DNA of 38,926 bases, taken from assembly GCA_028281625.1 (NCBI GenBank), contig JANQJN010000123.1, forward strand, positions 1 through 38,926, read 5' to 3'. Made by a program: the position numbers and the translations under genes. Numbering within the stretch: the first letter of the stretch is position 1; each line of letters begins with the position of its first letter. The notes beneath the pieces were generated by a model. It was not told the DNA's origin. It made no database searches and saw only the letters and a list, made by a program, of their open reading frames with translations. This document shows, one piece after another, positions 25,332 to 34,588 of the stretch. The DNA comes from Emcibacteraceae bacterium (lineage in GTDB: Bacteria; Pseudomonadota; Alphaproteobacteria; Sphingomonadales; Emcibacteraceae).

Positions 25332-26369
<1,038 letters not shown>

Positions 26370-26410
26370 TCAAATTTTGCCTTTGCCGCGCGTTTGCGGT
26401 TTAATTGTTA

Positions 26411-26426
26411 TTTTTCATTACGCAAA
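26411..26426 (-). promoter_or_regulatory. 16-base leader element before mreB, shared with the inositol-synthase leader
   Basis: On the minus strand this reads TTTGCGTAATGAAAAA, identical to 7890-7875, and lies 41 bases from the mreB start, the same distance as the other copy. The TTTGCG can pair with CGCAAA nearer the gene (26391-26396), so the element may sit in an RNA hairpin. A TATAAG box lies directly upstream at 26432-26427. Confidence 0.4.
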
Positions 26427-26528
26427 CTTATAATATGTTTGTATTAACATAGTATTAGGATTGCAAATAATTTATCAGAATTAAGTAAATAAAGATAATA
26501 TAAAGGACTTTTGCCGTTTGATCAGGGC

Positions 26529-26564
26529 AATTTTAGGGCAACGGCCTAAAATTACGCCGTTGCC
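26529..26564. promoter_or_regulatory. Two overlapping, mutually exclusive 9-bp hairpins between leuA and mreB
   Basis: Stem A pairs AATTTTAGG (26529-26537) with CCTAAAATT (26545-26553), loop 7. Stem B pairs GGCAACGGC (26537-26545) with GCCGTTGCC (26556-26564), loop 10. Both stems are perfect and share bases, so only one can form at a time. Just beyond the leuA stop, this may serve as its terminator, but no T tract follows either stem on either strand. Confidence 0.5.
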
Positions 26565-26579
26565 ACATAATAATTTCAC

Positions 26580-28124
26580 CTAAGCCGTCATTTCTTCCGG
26601 TTTGCTTTTCTCACGTTTTACAAGCAGTTTATTTATTGCATTTAAGTAGGCTTTTGCGGATGCAACCAGTGTATCGGTGTGAGCCGCATGACCATTAACG
26701 GTCTTACCATCTTCAGCCAGACGCACGGTCACTTCCGCCTGTGCGTCCGTTCCTTTTGTCACCGCATGGACCTGATAAAGTTCCAGATCCGGCTCACCAT
26801 CAATCAAACTTGAAAGCGCCAGGAATGCTGCATCTACCGGGCCGTTTCCTTCGCTATGAACCTCCTTAACATCACCAGAAACGGCAATTTCAAATGTGGC
26901 GCTGTTTGGAACATCTTTATCACAGACAAACTTCCAGTTTGTGATCTGCATTCCGTCCATATCACGCATGCCATCATCCACAATCGCAATAATATCTTCG
27001 TCGTAGACAACTTTTTTGGCATCAGCAAGATCCTTGAATTGCTCAAAAGCGCTTAAAAATTCATTGTTGCCAAGTTCATAACCAAGCTCTTTCAACTTTT
27101 CGCTAAAGGCATGACGCCCGGAATGCTTACCCATCACCAATGTGGACTTACCAAGTCCAACGGATTCTGGGGTCATAATTTCATAGGTTTCCGCGTTTTT
27201 CAGCATACCGTCTTGGTGAATACCGCTTTCATGGGCGAATGCATTGGCACCGACAATGGCTTTGTTATGCTGCACATGAAGTCCTGTAACCGAGGATACC
27301 AAATGAGATGTCTTGGTGATATTCTCAGTAACCACACCTGTTGTGTAAGGGAGCACATCTTGTCGGGTTCTAAAAGCCATAACCACTTCTTCAAGAGAAG
27401 CGTTACCCGCGCGTTCACCAATACCATTTACGGTACATTCGATCTGACGGGCACCACCCACGACTGCTGCGATGGAATTTGCCACCGCAAGTCCCAAATC
27501 ATTGTGACAGTGAGTTGAGAATATCGCCTTATCACTGTTTGGCACATTTTCAATGATGTTACGCATCATGACCGTATATTCTTCCGGTGTTGTGTAGCCC
27601 ACAGTGTCGGGAACATTGATGGTGGTTGCACCCGCTTTGATCGCGGTCTCAATGGATTTATAGAGAAAATCCGTATCAGTACGTGTGCCATCTTCGCATG
27701 ACCATTCAACATCGTCACAAAGGTTTCTTGCATGGGAAACACTTTCCTCAATTTTACCCAGCACCGTTTCTGGTGACATATTCAGTTTATGTTCCATATG
27801 CAGCGCACTTGTGGAAATGAAGGTGTGGATGCGCGGCCGTTTTGCACCCTTCAGCGCTTCCCAGGCACGGTCGATATCCTTGATGGAGGCACGAGCCAGT
27901 GAACAAACACTTGTTTCCTTCATCAGTGCGGAAATTTGTTGCACCGCCTGGAAATCACCGTTTGATGCGATGGCAAAGCCTGCTTCAATCACGTCAACAC
28001 CAAGCTGTTCGAGCGCTTCCGCAACTCGTAATTTTTCGTTTAACGTCATGGAACAGCCTGGCGACTGTTCTCCGTCTCGTAATGTGGTATCAAAAATGAT
28101 TACCCTGTTTTTATCTGTCGTCAT
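26580..28124 (-). CDS. leuA: 2-Isopropylmalate synthase
   Basis: This 514-residue enzyme condenses acetyl-CoA with 2-ketoisovalerate, the first step of leucine synthesis. The catalytic TIM barrel shows 'FDTTLRDGEQSPGCSM' (metal and substrate site), 'STHCHNDLGLAVANS' (His metal ligands) and 'NGIGERAGNASLEEV'; the C-terminal regulatory domain (about residues 390-505) would bind leucine for feedback inhibition. AAGGAC precedes the ATG. The gene stands alone and is preceded by a leucine-rich leader peptide and attenuator. Confidence 0.97.
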   Translation of the reverse strand: MTTDKNRVIIFDTTLRDGEQSPGCSMTLNEKLRVAEALEQLGVDVIEAGFAIASNGDFQAVQQISALMKETSVCSLARASIKDIDRAWEALKGAKRPRIHTFISTSALHMEHKLNMSPETVLGKIEESVSHARNLCDDVEWSCEDGTRTDTDFLYKSIETAIKAGATTINVPDTVGYTTPEEYTVMMRNIIENVPNSDKAIFSTHCHNDLGLAVANSIAAVVGGARQIECTVNGIGERAGNASLEEVVMAFRTRQDVLPYTTGVVTENITKTSHLVSSVTGLHVQHNKAIVGANAFAHESGIHQDGMLKNAETYEIMTPESVGLGKSTLVMGKHSGRHAFSEKLKELGYELGNNEFLSAFEQFKDLADAKKVVYDEDIIAIVDDGMRDMDGMQITNWKFVCDKDVPNSATFEIAVSGDVKEVHSEGNGPVDAAFLALSSLIDGEPDLELYQVHAVTKGTDAQAEVTVRLAEDGKTVNGHAAHTDTLVASAKAYLNAINKLLVKREKSKPEEMTA

Positions 28125-28197
28125 TGACTTAAGTCCTTCGAATTCTTTGAAAATATTTTATCACATTTCCCGGGAATACAAATATAATTTTTATATG

Positions 28198-28233
28198 AAA
28201 AACCCGGCGTTTTGGAGGTTCTCCCCTAAACGC
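28198..28233 (-). terminator. leuA attenuator terminator (stem 3:4)
   Basis: On the minus strand GCGTTTAGGGG (28233-28223) pairs with CCTCCAAAACGC (28218-28207) in a stem with one mismatch and one G-T pair, followed by CGGG and five T (28202-28198). The upstream arm can instead pair with the region at 28260-28271, as expected of an attenuator. Confidence 0.65.
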
Positions 28234-28271
28234 TCGCTATTAACAGCTGATATTGGTTAAGCGTTCAGGGG
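28223..28271 (-). promoter_or_regulatory. leuA attenuator antiterminator (stem 2:3)
   Basis: On the minus strand CCCCTGAACGCT (28271-28260), which spans the leader-peptide stop codon, is complementary at 11 of 12 positions to AGCGTTTAGGGG (28234-28223). If a ribosome stalls at the leader's leucine codons this pairing can form and block the terminator. If the ribosome reaches the stop codon it covers this arm and the terminator forms. Confidence 0.65.
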
Positions 28272-28384
28272 CGACTAAGTCGACCGAGAGCAAGTAGGAG
28301 GAGAGAAGACAGAAGAAGTGCTGCGTCAGCAATAAGTGCCTGCGCATCAAAGATTTTTTCAAATTTTACTTTATGACTTTGCAT
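28265..28384 (-). CDS. leuL: leuA leader peptide (leucine-rich, attenuation)
   Basis: This is a 39-codon reading frame before leuA. Residues 23-36 read L-L-L-S-S-L-L-L-L-A-L-G-R-L: nine leucines in 14 residues, using mostly CTT and CTC with single CTG and CTA codons. A purine-rich GAAGGCGAAGAA lies before the ATG. The stop codon falls inside the antiterminator arm and the terminator lies 30 bases further on. This arrangement is that of ribosome-mediated attenuation, in which leucine shortage stalls the ribosome and allows leuA transcription. The symbol follows the enterobacterial usage; homology to that peptide is not implied. Confidence 0.8.
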   Translation of the reverse strand: MQSHKVKFEKIFDAQALIADAALLLSSLLLLALGRLSRP

Positions 28385-28457
28385 AAAATTTCTTCGCCTT
28401 CGTTTGTTTCTGATCCACCTTTTAACCTCAATTAGTTAATTTGTGAATAAGAAAAAT

Positions 28458-29618
28458 TTATTTTTTCACCACATCAAGCAAACGATCGAGAAATTTATCG
28501 CAAGCTTCAAGCTGCGAAATTTCAACAAATTCATTAGCCTTGTGGGCCTGGAGAATGCTTCCCGGACCACAGACAACCGCTGGCACACCTCCTTTTTGAT
28601 GGAAGATACCAGCTTCAGTTCCGTAGGAAACAACAGTCGTTGAGTTCTGCTCAGCCAAATGCTTCACCAGTGTTTCTGCATCCGCGCCCGTTTCCGGGAA
28701 AAGGCAGGGTACTTTCGCCAGATAATCGGTCTTAACATCACCAAATTCTGCCGACTTTTCACGCATTTTAGGTATGATGGTACCCTCAATAAATTCATAG
28801 TAGCGATTATAAATTTCATCTTCGTCCGTGCCAGGTATGGGTCGATAATCCCACTCCACTTCACAATAATTTGGCGTGATGTTTTGAACATGACCGCCAG
28901 CCATGCGCCCCACGTGGATGGTTGCATAAGGTGGATCGAAACCTTCAATCAAAAGCGGTCGCTTTCTAAATTCTTCCTGAAGTTCATCAAGGAAATTCAC
29001 AATCTGTGCGGCGTAACTCACTGCGTTAACGCCACGGTCCGTGCTTGAATGATTTTCAAGGCCGTATACTTTTGTCAGCAGATGTCTGATCCCTTTGTGG
29101 CTGTTGACCACTTTCATTGATGTTGGCTCGCCTACGATACAAGCGCGCGGTTTAATCGACATGTCATTGACCACATCAACAAGACTATGGACGCCCGTGC
29201 AGCCGGTTTCCTCGTCATATGAAAAAGCTAAGTGTAGTGGCTCCTTAAGATCTGCTTTGACAAAATCAGGGATTTTCGCAAGCACACAGGCGATAAAGCC
29301 CTTCATATCACAGGTGCCACGACCATAAAGCCTTCCATCCTTCTTGGTCATCGTAAATGGCTCAGTTTCCCAATTCTGACCCAACACCGGGACCACATCA
29401 GTATGACCACTGAGCATAATCCCTTTTACATCGGCTGGCCCGAATGTGGCCAAAAGATTAGCCTTTTCTTCATGTTTATCACGTATTATGGTCGACGAAA
29501 TACCAAATGACTTAAGATAATCTTCAACAAAATCTATCAGCTGCATATTTGATTTGGAACTGGTAGTATCGAACTGAATAAGCTGACTAAGCATCTCTAT
29601 GGATGAATATTTTTTCAT
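28458..29618 (-). CDS. argE: ArgE/DapE-family deacylase, probably acetylornithine deacetylase
   Basis: This 386-residue M20-family zinc hydrolase has 'SGHTDVVP' (His72, Asp74), 'YGRGTCDMKGF' (bridging Asp104) and 'YDEETGCTG' (catalytic Glu136, metal ligand Glu137). The lid domain follows at about residues 180-290. It should deacetylate N2-acetylornithine in arginine synthesis. Related N-acyl amino acid deacylases cannot be excluded, because many alphaproteobacteria make ornithine with ArgJ instead. The ATG at 29618 with GGAT upstream is preferred; an extended frame to 29759 runs into the divergent glycosyltransferase gene. Confidence 0.85.
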   Translation of the reverse strand: MKKYSSIEMLSQLIQFDTTSSKSNMQLIDFVEDYLKSFGISSTIIRDKHEEKANLLATFGPADVKGIMLSGHTDVVPVLGQNWETEPFTMTKKDGRLYGRGTCDMKGFIACVLAKIPDFVKADLKEPLHLAFSYDEETGCTGVHSLVDVVNDMSIKPRACIVGEPTSMKVVNSHKGIRHLLTKVYGLENHSSTDRGVNAVSYAAQIVNFLDELQEEFRKRPLLIEGFDPPYATIHVGRMAGGHVQNITPNYCEVEWDYRPIPGTDEDEIYNRYYEFIEGTIIPKMREKSAEFGDVKTDYLAKVPCLFPETGADAETLVKHLAEQNSTTVVSYGTEAGIFHQKGGVPAVVCGPGSILQAHKANEFVEISQLEACDKFLDRLLDVVKK

Positions 29619-29709
29619 AGTATATCCATTATTAAAAAAAATGAATATATCGGGATGTGTGGAATATGTCAGTAAATTAAATCGGGTGAAGGACGCATAA
29701 AAAACTTCA

Positions 29710-30789
29710 ATGACAGAGCTTTCAGTAATCGTACCGACCTTTAATGAAGTGGATAACATCCGCCCGCTTTACGATGCGCTCGATAAAGCACTTGTCGGCG
29801 TCTCTTGGGAAGTTATCTATGTGGATGACGATTCCACCGATGGTACGGTTGATGAACTTATCACAGTTTGCAACGAAAAAGAAAACGCCCGCCGCTTGCA
29901 CCGCATTTCCCGTAGAGGTCTCTCTTCCGCTGTTATTGAAGGGTTTCAGGCGACAGTGTCGCCATATATTGCAGTAATCGATGGCGATCTTCAGCACGAT
30001 GAAACCAAACTTCTACCAATGCTTGAGCATTTAAGAACAGGAGACTGTGATCTGGTTCTAGGTAGCCGTTATGTGTCGAAAGGTGGGTTTGGTGACTGGA
30101 CTGAGAGCCGCATAAAGGCAAGTCAATTCGCCACCCGTTTAAGCAAGATGATCACGAAGCAAAGCATATCTGACCCAATGAGCGGCTTCTTCATGCTCAC
30201 ACGAAACGCCCTTGATAAATGCGTTAGAAATCTTTCACTGCAAGGCTATAAACTGCTGCTGGATATTGTGACCGCGTACCCGGGGAAAATGAACATCAAA
30301 GAAGTGCCGTACGAGTTTAAAGCAAGAAGGCACGGAAGTAGCAAACTTGACAGCATGATCATGATGGAATTTGTGATGATGCTAATCGAAAAGATCACTC
30401 GTGGTGTCATCCCTGCAAGATTTATTATGTTCTCTGCCGTTGGCAGCAGCGGGCTAGTCGTTCATTTTGCGGTTCTCTACTTGCTGTTTAATACCGCTCA
30501 AATCGGCTTTACATCAGCCCAAGCAGCCGCAACTTTTGTCGCAATGACCAGCAATTTTTTTATAAACAACTGGCTTACATATTACGATAAACGCCTAAAA
30601 GGAAAACGCGTCCTCACTGGGTTGCTTGCCTTTTACGGTGTATGTAGCCTTGGTGCGCTGGCAAATATCAGCGTCTCTTCCTTCGTATTTGAACGGGACT
30701 ACACATGGTACTTATCTGGTCTGGCGGGTGTGCTCATAGGCACTGTTTGGAATTACGCGGCCACATCAGTCCTGGCATGGCGTAAGTAA
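29710..30789 (+). CDS. Polyprenol-phosphate glycosyltransferase (GT2) fused to a GtrA domain
   Basis: This is a 359-residue two-domain protein. Residues 1-225 form a GT2 domain of dolichol-phosphate-mannose-synthase type ('SVIVPTFNEVDNI', 'YVDDDSTDGT', Asp91-Gly-Asp93 in 'AVIDGDLQHDE', 'SDPMSGFFMLTR'). Residues 235-359 form a GtrA domain of four membrane helices ('RFIMFSAVGSSGLVVHFAVLYLLF', 'ATFVAMTSNFFINNWLTY'). It should charge undecaprenyl phosphate with a sugar from a nucleotide donor and help present it across the membrane, for glycan or lipid A decoration. It stands alone, convergent with trkH. Confidence 0.88.
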   Translation: MTELSVIVPTFNEVDNIRPLYDALDKALVGVSWEVIYVDDDSTDGTVDELITVCNEKENARRLHRISRRGLSSAVIEGFQATVSPYIAVIDGDLQHDETKLLPMLEHLRTGDCDLVLGSRYVSKGGFGDWTESRIKASQFATRLSKMITKQSISDPMSGFFMLTRNALDKCVRNLSLQGYKLLLDIVTAYPGKMNIKEVPYEFKARRHGSSKLDSMIMMEFVMMLIEKITRGVIPARFIMFSAVGSSGLVVHFAVLYLLFNTAQIGFTSAQAAATFVAMTSNFFINNWLTYYDKRLKGKRVLTGLLAFYGVCSLGALANISVSSFVFERDYTWYLSGLAGVLIGTVWNYAATSVLAWRK

Positions 30790-30790
30790 T

Positions 30791-32239
30791 TTAGCGTGAC
30801 CAGAACTTTGGTGAAAAGAGGACCAAAACCGCAAAAAGTTCAAGCCTTCCCAGCAGCATTCCAAACGTCAGCAGCCATTTCGAAATGTCAGGAAGCTCCT
30901 GAAATGTCCCTGATGGCCCTATGATCGGACCAAGCGCTGGACCTACATTCGACATGGCGGTTCCCGCACCCGATACCGCTGTAACGAAATCAAGGCCCGT
31001 CAACGCAAGACAAAGGGATAATATGATAAAACATACAACAAACAGAAACAGATAGGATAAGACAGAGCCAGTAACACTTTCCTCTATTGGTGCACCATTG
31101 TACCGCGGTAAAAATATACCATTTGGCCGAAGAAGCTTTTTGAAATGCGCCGCGCACATGGAAACCAGCACCTGAAATCTAAAAATCTTTATGCCACACG
31201 AAGTAGATCCCGCGCAGCCACCAATAAACATGATAAAGAAAAAAATCATAACAGGCATCGCCCCCCATGCCGTGTAGTCCGTGGTGGCATATCCAGTACC
31301 AGTCAGGATCGATACGATATTAAATGCTGTATAGCGAAGCGCGTCACTAAACTGATATATCTCCGTGCTCCATACCCAAAGTGTCATTCCAGTGATAAGC
31401 AACAGTACCAACGCCAGAAACCATCTGACCTGACTGTCATGGTAAAAACCATCACGTTGGCCGCGCAATATGCGAAGGTAAAGCAGAAACGGCAAGCTTC
31501 CCACAATCATAAAGAAGGTTACAGAATAATCTATAAGGGCACTGTTAAAATGGCCAATCGACCCGTCAGAGGTTGAAAAACCACCCGTCGCAATGGTGGT
31601 AAACGCGTGGCACACCGCTTCAAAAGGTGTCATACCGACCAGCCAAAATGTTACCGCACAAATAATGGTTAGCGCGATATAGAGAAGGGATAGCGCTGAC
31701 GCCAACTGTGTTGCACGGGGAAGAAGCTTATCCGAGACATCGAAGCTTTCGATTTTAAAGAGCTGCATACCCCCAATTTGAAGGATCGGCAAAATGGCAA
31801 CTGCCATAACGATAATACCCACCCCACCAAACCACTGTAGCATTGCCCGCCACAGCAATATGCCTGGTGGCGCACCATCAAGACCTGTAATAACCGTTGA
31901 ACCTGTTGTGGACAGTCCGGACATGGCCTCAAAATAGGCGTCCGTGTAACTTAGGGAAAGTTCTGAAAAAACAAAAGGAAGCGCACCAAAGGCCGGCATC
32001 AAAAGCCAGGATACGAATGTGAGCAGGAAGGCCTGCTGAACGGTGAATTCTTCATATTCGCCGCGATTGCTTAAATAAAGACTGCTACCAAAGAAAACCA
32101 CGATACCAGAAATAAGCGCGAATACTTCCCAATCTGGATTATCAACATAAAGATCCACAGCCACCGGAAAGAGCATTCCGAAGCCAATGATAAGCAGGAA
32201 TATTCCCGAAACCATCCAGATTGGACGAAAATCGATCAA
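30791..32239 (-). CDS. trkH: TrkH-family potassium uptake protein
   Basis: This 482-residue membrane subunit has four pore repeats with P-loop segments such as 'EAMSGLSTTGSTVI', 'HAFTTIATGGFSTSDGS', 'FNIVSILTGTGYATTDY' and 'TAVSGAGTAMSNVGPALG', each with the filter Gly. It conducts potassium and normally works with a TrkA nucleotide-binding subunit, which is not in this window. The start is a TTG (32239) preceded by GGAGGGG; the first ATG (32215) lies at residue 9. It lies 22 bases after folE. Confidence 0.93.
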   Translation of the reverse strand: MIDFRPIWMVSGIFLLIIGFGMLFPVAVDLYVDNPDWEVFALISGIVVFFGSSLYLSNRGEYEEFTVQQAFLLTFVSWLLMPAFGALPFVFSELSLSYTDAYFEAMSGLSTTGSTVITGLDGAPPGILLWRAMLQWFGGVGIIVMAVAILPILQIGGMQLFKIESFDVSDKLLPRATQLASALSLLYIALTIICAVTFWLVGMTPFEAVCHAFTTIATGGFSTSDGSIGHFNSALIDYSVTFFMIVGSLPFLLYLRILRGQRDGFYHDSQVRWFLALVLLLITGMTLWVWSTEIYQFSDALRYTAFNIVSILTGTGYATTDYTAWGAMPVMIFFFIMFIGGCAGSTSCGIKIFRFQVLVSMCAAHFKKLLRPNGIFLPRYNGAPIEESVTGSVLSYLFLFVVCFIILSLCLALTGLDFVTAVSGAGTAMSNVGPALGPIIGPSGTFQELPDISKWLLTFGMLLGRLELFAVLVLFSPKFWSR

Positions 32240-32261
32240 GTCCCTCGCCCCTCCTTTTTCT

Positions 32262-32864
32262 TTACTGCCTCAATTGGTCTATAGGCCCGACAACTGCCAA
32301 AAATTCGCGCCTTGTTTTGTCGTCTGTGCGAAAAGCGCCTGCCATGCGGCTGGTTACCATGGACACACCATGCTTGTGCACACCTCTGGTACTCATACAT
32401 TCGTGAGTTGCCTGTATCACGACACCAACACCGTGTGGGTCTAAAATTTCCTGAATACAGTCTGCGATTTCAGCCGTCATCTTTTCCTGAACTTGCAACC
32501 GCTTGGCATAGGTTTCGACAACACGAGCAAGCTTACTTATGCCGACCACTTTATTTTTTGGAAGATACCCCACATGGGCACGACCAATAATCGGTGCCAT
32601 GTGATGTTCACAGTGACTTTCAAACGGAATATCCCGAAGCACGACCATTTCATCATAACCGTTTACTTCTTCAAAGGTACGTGAAAGATACTCACGAGGA
32701 TCCTGATTGTATCCGGCGTAAAATTCGTCATATGATTTTACCACTCGCTTAGGAGTGTCACGAAGTCCCTCTCGGTCCGGATCTTCACCGGCATATCGAA
32801 GCAGCGTCCGAACTGCTTCCTCTGCTTCTGCCACAGATGGTTTTGTTATTTTTTTATCTGTCAT
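32262..32864 (-). CDS. folE: GTP cyclohydrolase I
   Basis: This 200-residue enzyme converts GTP to dihydroneopterin triphosphate for folate. It shows the zinc and catalytic residues in '[22 protein letters not shown]' (Cys85, His87, His88) and '[12 protein letters not shown]' (Cys156), plus '[22 protein letters not shown]'. The ATG at 32864 lies one base after the apaG stop, with AGGTG upstream inside apaG, so an extended frame to 32927 is rejected. Confidence 0.96.
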   Translation of the reverse strand: MTDKKITKPSVAEAEEAVRTLLRYAGEDPDREGLRDTPKRVVKSYDEFYAGYNQDPREYLSRTFEEVNGYDEMVVLRDIPFESHCEHHMAPIIGRAHVGYLPKNKVVGISKLARVVETYAKRLQVQEKMTAEIADCIQEILDPHGVGVVIQATHECMSTRGVHKHGVSMVTSRMAGAFRTDDKTRREFLAVVGPIDQLRQ

Positions 32865-32865
32865 A

Positions 32866-33273
32866 TTAATGCACCTGTCTGTCGTCGGATGGAATATCAA
32901 GAGAAAAAGCCGGTATTTCGACATCAAAATACTTACCGTCTTTTGCTTTCATTTTGTATCGTCCCACCATAAATCCTGAAGAAGTCGTAAGCGGCGCTCC
33001 GCTCGTATATTCAAATGCATCACCTGGTTCCAGTACTGGCTGTTCGCCAACCACACCTTCACCTTCAACTTCGTGGGTCTCGCCATTGCCGTCCGTGATG
33101 ATCCAGTGTCGACGCTCCAGTTGCACTGTTTCGTTACCGTGATTTTCGATATGTACCTGATATCCCCATACATAGTGGCTTTCTTCCGGTTCGGATTCCT
33201 GATCAAGGTAAAAAGGCTCTACCGAAACACCAATATCGTGGGTAATGGATTTATATGTTTTTTTATCGTCCAT
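32866..33273 (-). CDS. apaG: ApaG-domain protein
   Basis: This 135-residue immunoglobulin-like protein shows '[75 protein letters not shown]', the near-complete ApaG pattern. ApaG was linked genetically to Co/Mg efflux in enterobacteria; its biochemical role is unclear. Some ApaG domains bind nucleotides. It lies between metZ (25 bases upstream) and folE (one base downstream). Confidence 0.94.
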   Translation of the reverse strand: MDDKKTYKSITHDIGVSVEPFYLDQESEPEESHYVWGYQVHIENHGNETVQLERRHWIITDGNGETHEVEGEGVVGEQPVLEPGDAFEYTSGAPLTTSSGFMVGRYKMKAKDGKYFDVEIPAFSLDIPSDDRQVH

Positions 33274-33298
33274 AACTCATACTCTAACCGCAACAGAA

Positions 33299-34513
33299 TT
33301 ATAATCCAGCAATTTTCGCAGCGCGGGCGAAATCTTCCAGCAAATCATCAGCATGTTCTAGCCCTACTGATAGTCTAAGCATACCTTCGGTAATTCCCAT
33401 ATCGAGCCGAGCACTTTCTTCAACCGACTTATGGGTTGTACTCGCGGGATGAGTCATCAGACTTTTGGCATCCCCAACGTTGTTGGAAATATCCGTCACT
33501 TCCAGCGCATTTAAGAACTTAAAGGCCTGCGCCCGCCCACCAGGAAGGAAAACAGTCACAACCGAACCACCAGCAGCCATTTGCTTTTCAACAAGATCGC
33601 GCTGAGAAAAATCATCAAAACCAGGATAATTGACCGACGTAAAACATCCCATATCCCGAAGGCCATGCGCTACTTTGGACGCGTTCAAGCACATTTTTTC
33701 GACCCTAAGATCCATAGTTTCCATACCTTTTAACATCACCCAGGCATTGAAAGGACTTAAGTTCGGTCCTGTATGACGGATAAGCGGCAGAATATATTCG
33801 TCAAGAATTTCTTCACTGGTCAGAATACAGCCACCGAGGCAGCGCCCTTGCCCGTCAATATGTTTGGTTGACGAATAAATAACGATATCCGCACCCATTT
33901 TGATGGGTTTTTGTAAAAGCGGCGTGGCAAAGACATTATCCACCACGACAAGCGCATTATTTTCGTGTGCGAGATCGCAGACAAATTCAATATCTACCAC
34001 ATCCAATGTTGGGTTTGCGGGTGATTCCAAAAATACGGCGGTTGTATTGGGCCTAAACGCATTCTTCCAGGCTTCGTTGTCTTTTCCGTCCACGAGCGTA
34101 CAACTCACCCCAAATTTGGTGAGAATATCTTCGATAAATACGCGGCAAGATCCAAACAGGGTTTTGCTTGAAACCACGTGATCGCCAGCCTTGACAATAG
34201 CGAGCATGGCCTGGCTCATTGCCGCCATTCCGGTTGCCGTGGAGCGTGCGGTCTCCGCCCCTTCGATTAAAGCCATTTTATCTTCAAACATAGCGCAAGT
34301 GGGATTACGCAGGCGCGAATAGGTATAACCATCCTGCTCGCCTTCAAAACGCGCGGCAGCATCTTCAGCGCAGTCATAAGCATAGCCAGATGTCATGAAC
34401 ATGCTTTCACTTGTTTCGCCGATTTCACTTCTATATGTGCCACCGCGAACAAGCTGGGTCGAAAGCCGCCACTTATCCGTTATGTTTCTGTTTTTACCTG
34501 TATCGCGTTTCAT
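33299..34513 (-). CDS. metZ: O-succinylhomoserine sulfhydrylase
   Basis: This 404-residue Cys/Met-metabolism PLP enzyme has 'YSRLRNPTCAMFEDKMALIEGAE' (Tyr and Arg phosphate contacts), 'ESPANPTLDVVDI', 'VVDNVFATPLLQKP' (PLP Asp) and the Schiff-base Lys217 in 'YSSTKHIDGQGR'. 'CLGGCI' follows, as in MetZ rather than MetB. It should make homocysteine directly from O-succinylhomoserine and sulfide. No metX/metA or SAM riboswitch is visible upstream; the radical SAM gene is 75 bases upstream in the same direction. Confidence 0.92.
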   Translation of the reverse strand: MKRDTGKNRNITDKWRLSTQLVRGGTYRSEIGETSESMFMTSGYAYDCAEDAAARFEGEQDGYTYSRLRNPTCAMFEDKMALIEGAETARSTATGMAAMSQAMLAIVKAGDHVVSSKTLFGSCRVFIEDILTKFGVSCTLVDGKDNEAWKNAFRPNTTAVFLESPANPTLDVVDIEFVCDLAHENNALVVVDNVFATPLLQKPIKMGADIVIYSSTKHIDGQGRCLGGCILTSEEILDEYILPLIRHTGPNLSPFNAWVMLKGMETMDLRVEKMCLNASKVAHGLRDMGCFTSVNYPGFDDFSQRDLVEKQMAAGGSVVTVFLPGGRAQAFKFLNALEVTDISNNVGDAKSLMTHPASTTHKSVEESARLDMGITEGMLRLSVGLEHADDLLEDFARAAKIAGL

Positions 34514-34588
34514 TTTCTGCTCACTTAGCCATTCTTCCTTTGTTTACGAAGTATGATCGAATAAAGACCATATTTCTACCAGAGAACG

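Noticed and set aside
27685-28260. Plus-strand open frame of 191 codons across leuA and its leader
   Set aside because: Antisense shadow of leuA with no family resemblance; the leader region is explained by the attenuator.
34514-34588. Possible SAM riboswitch before metZ
   Set aside because: Methionine genes in alphaproteobacteria often have one, but I could not find the conserved SAM-II or SAM-I elements in these 75 bases.
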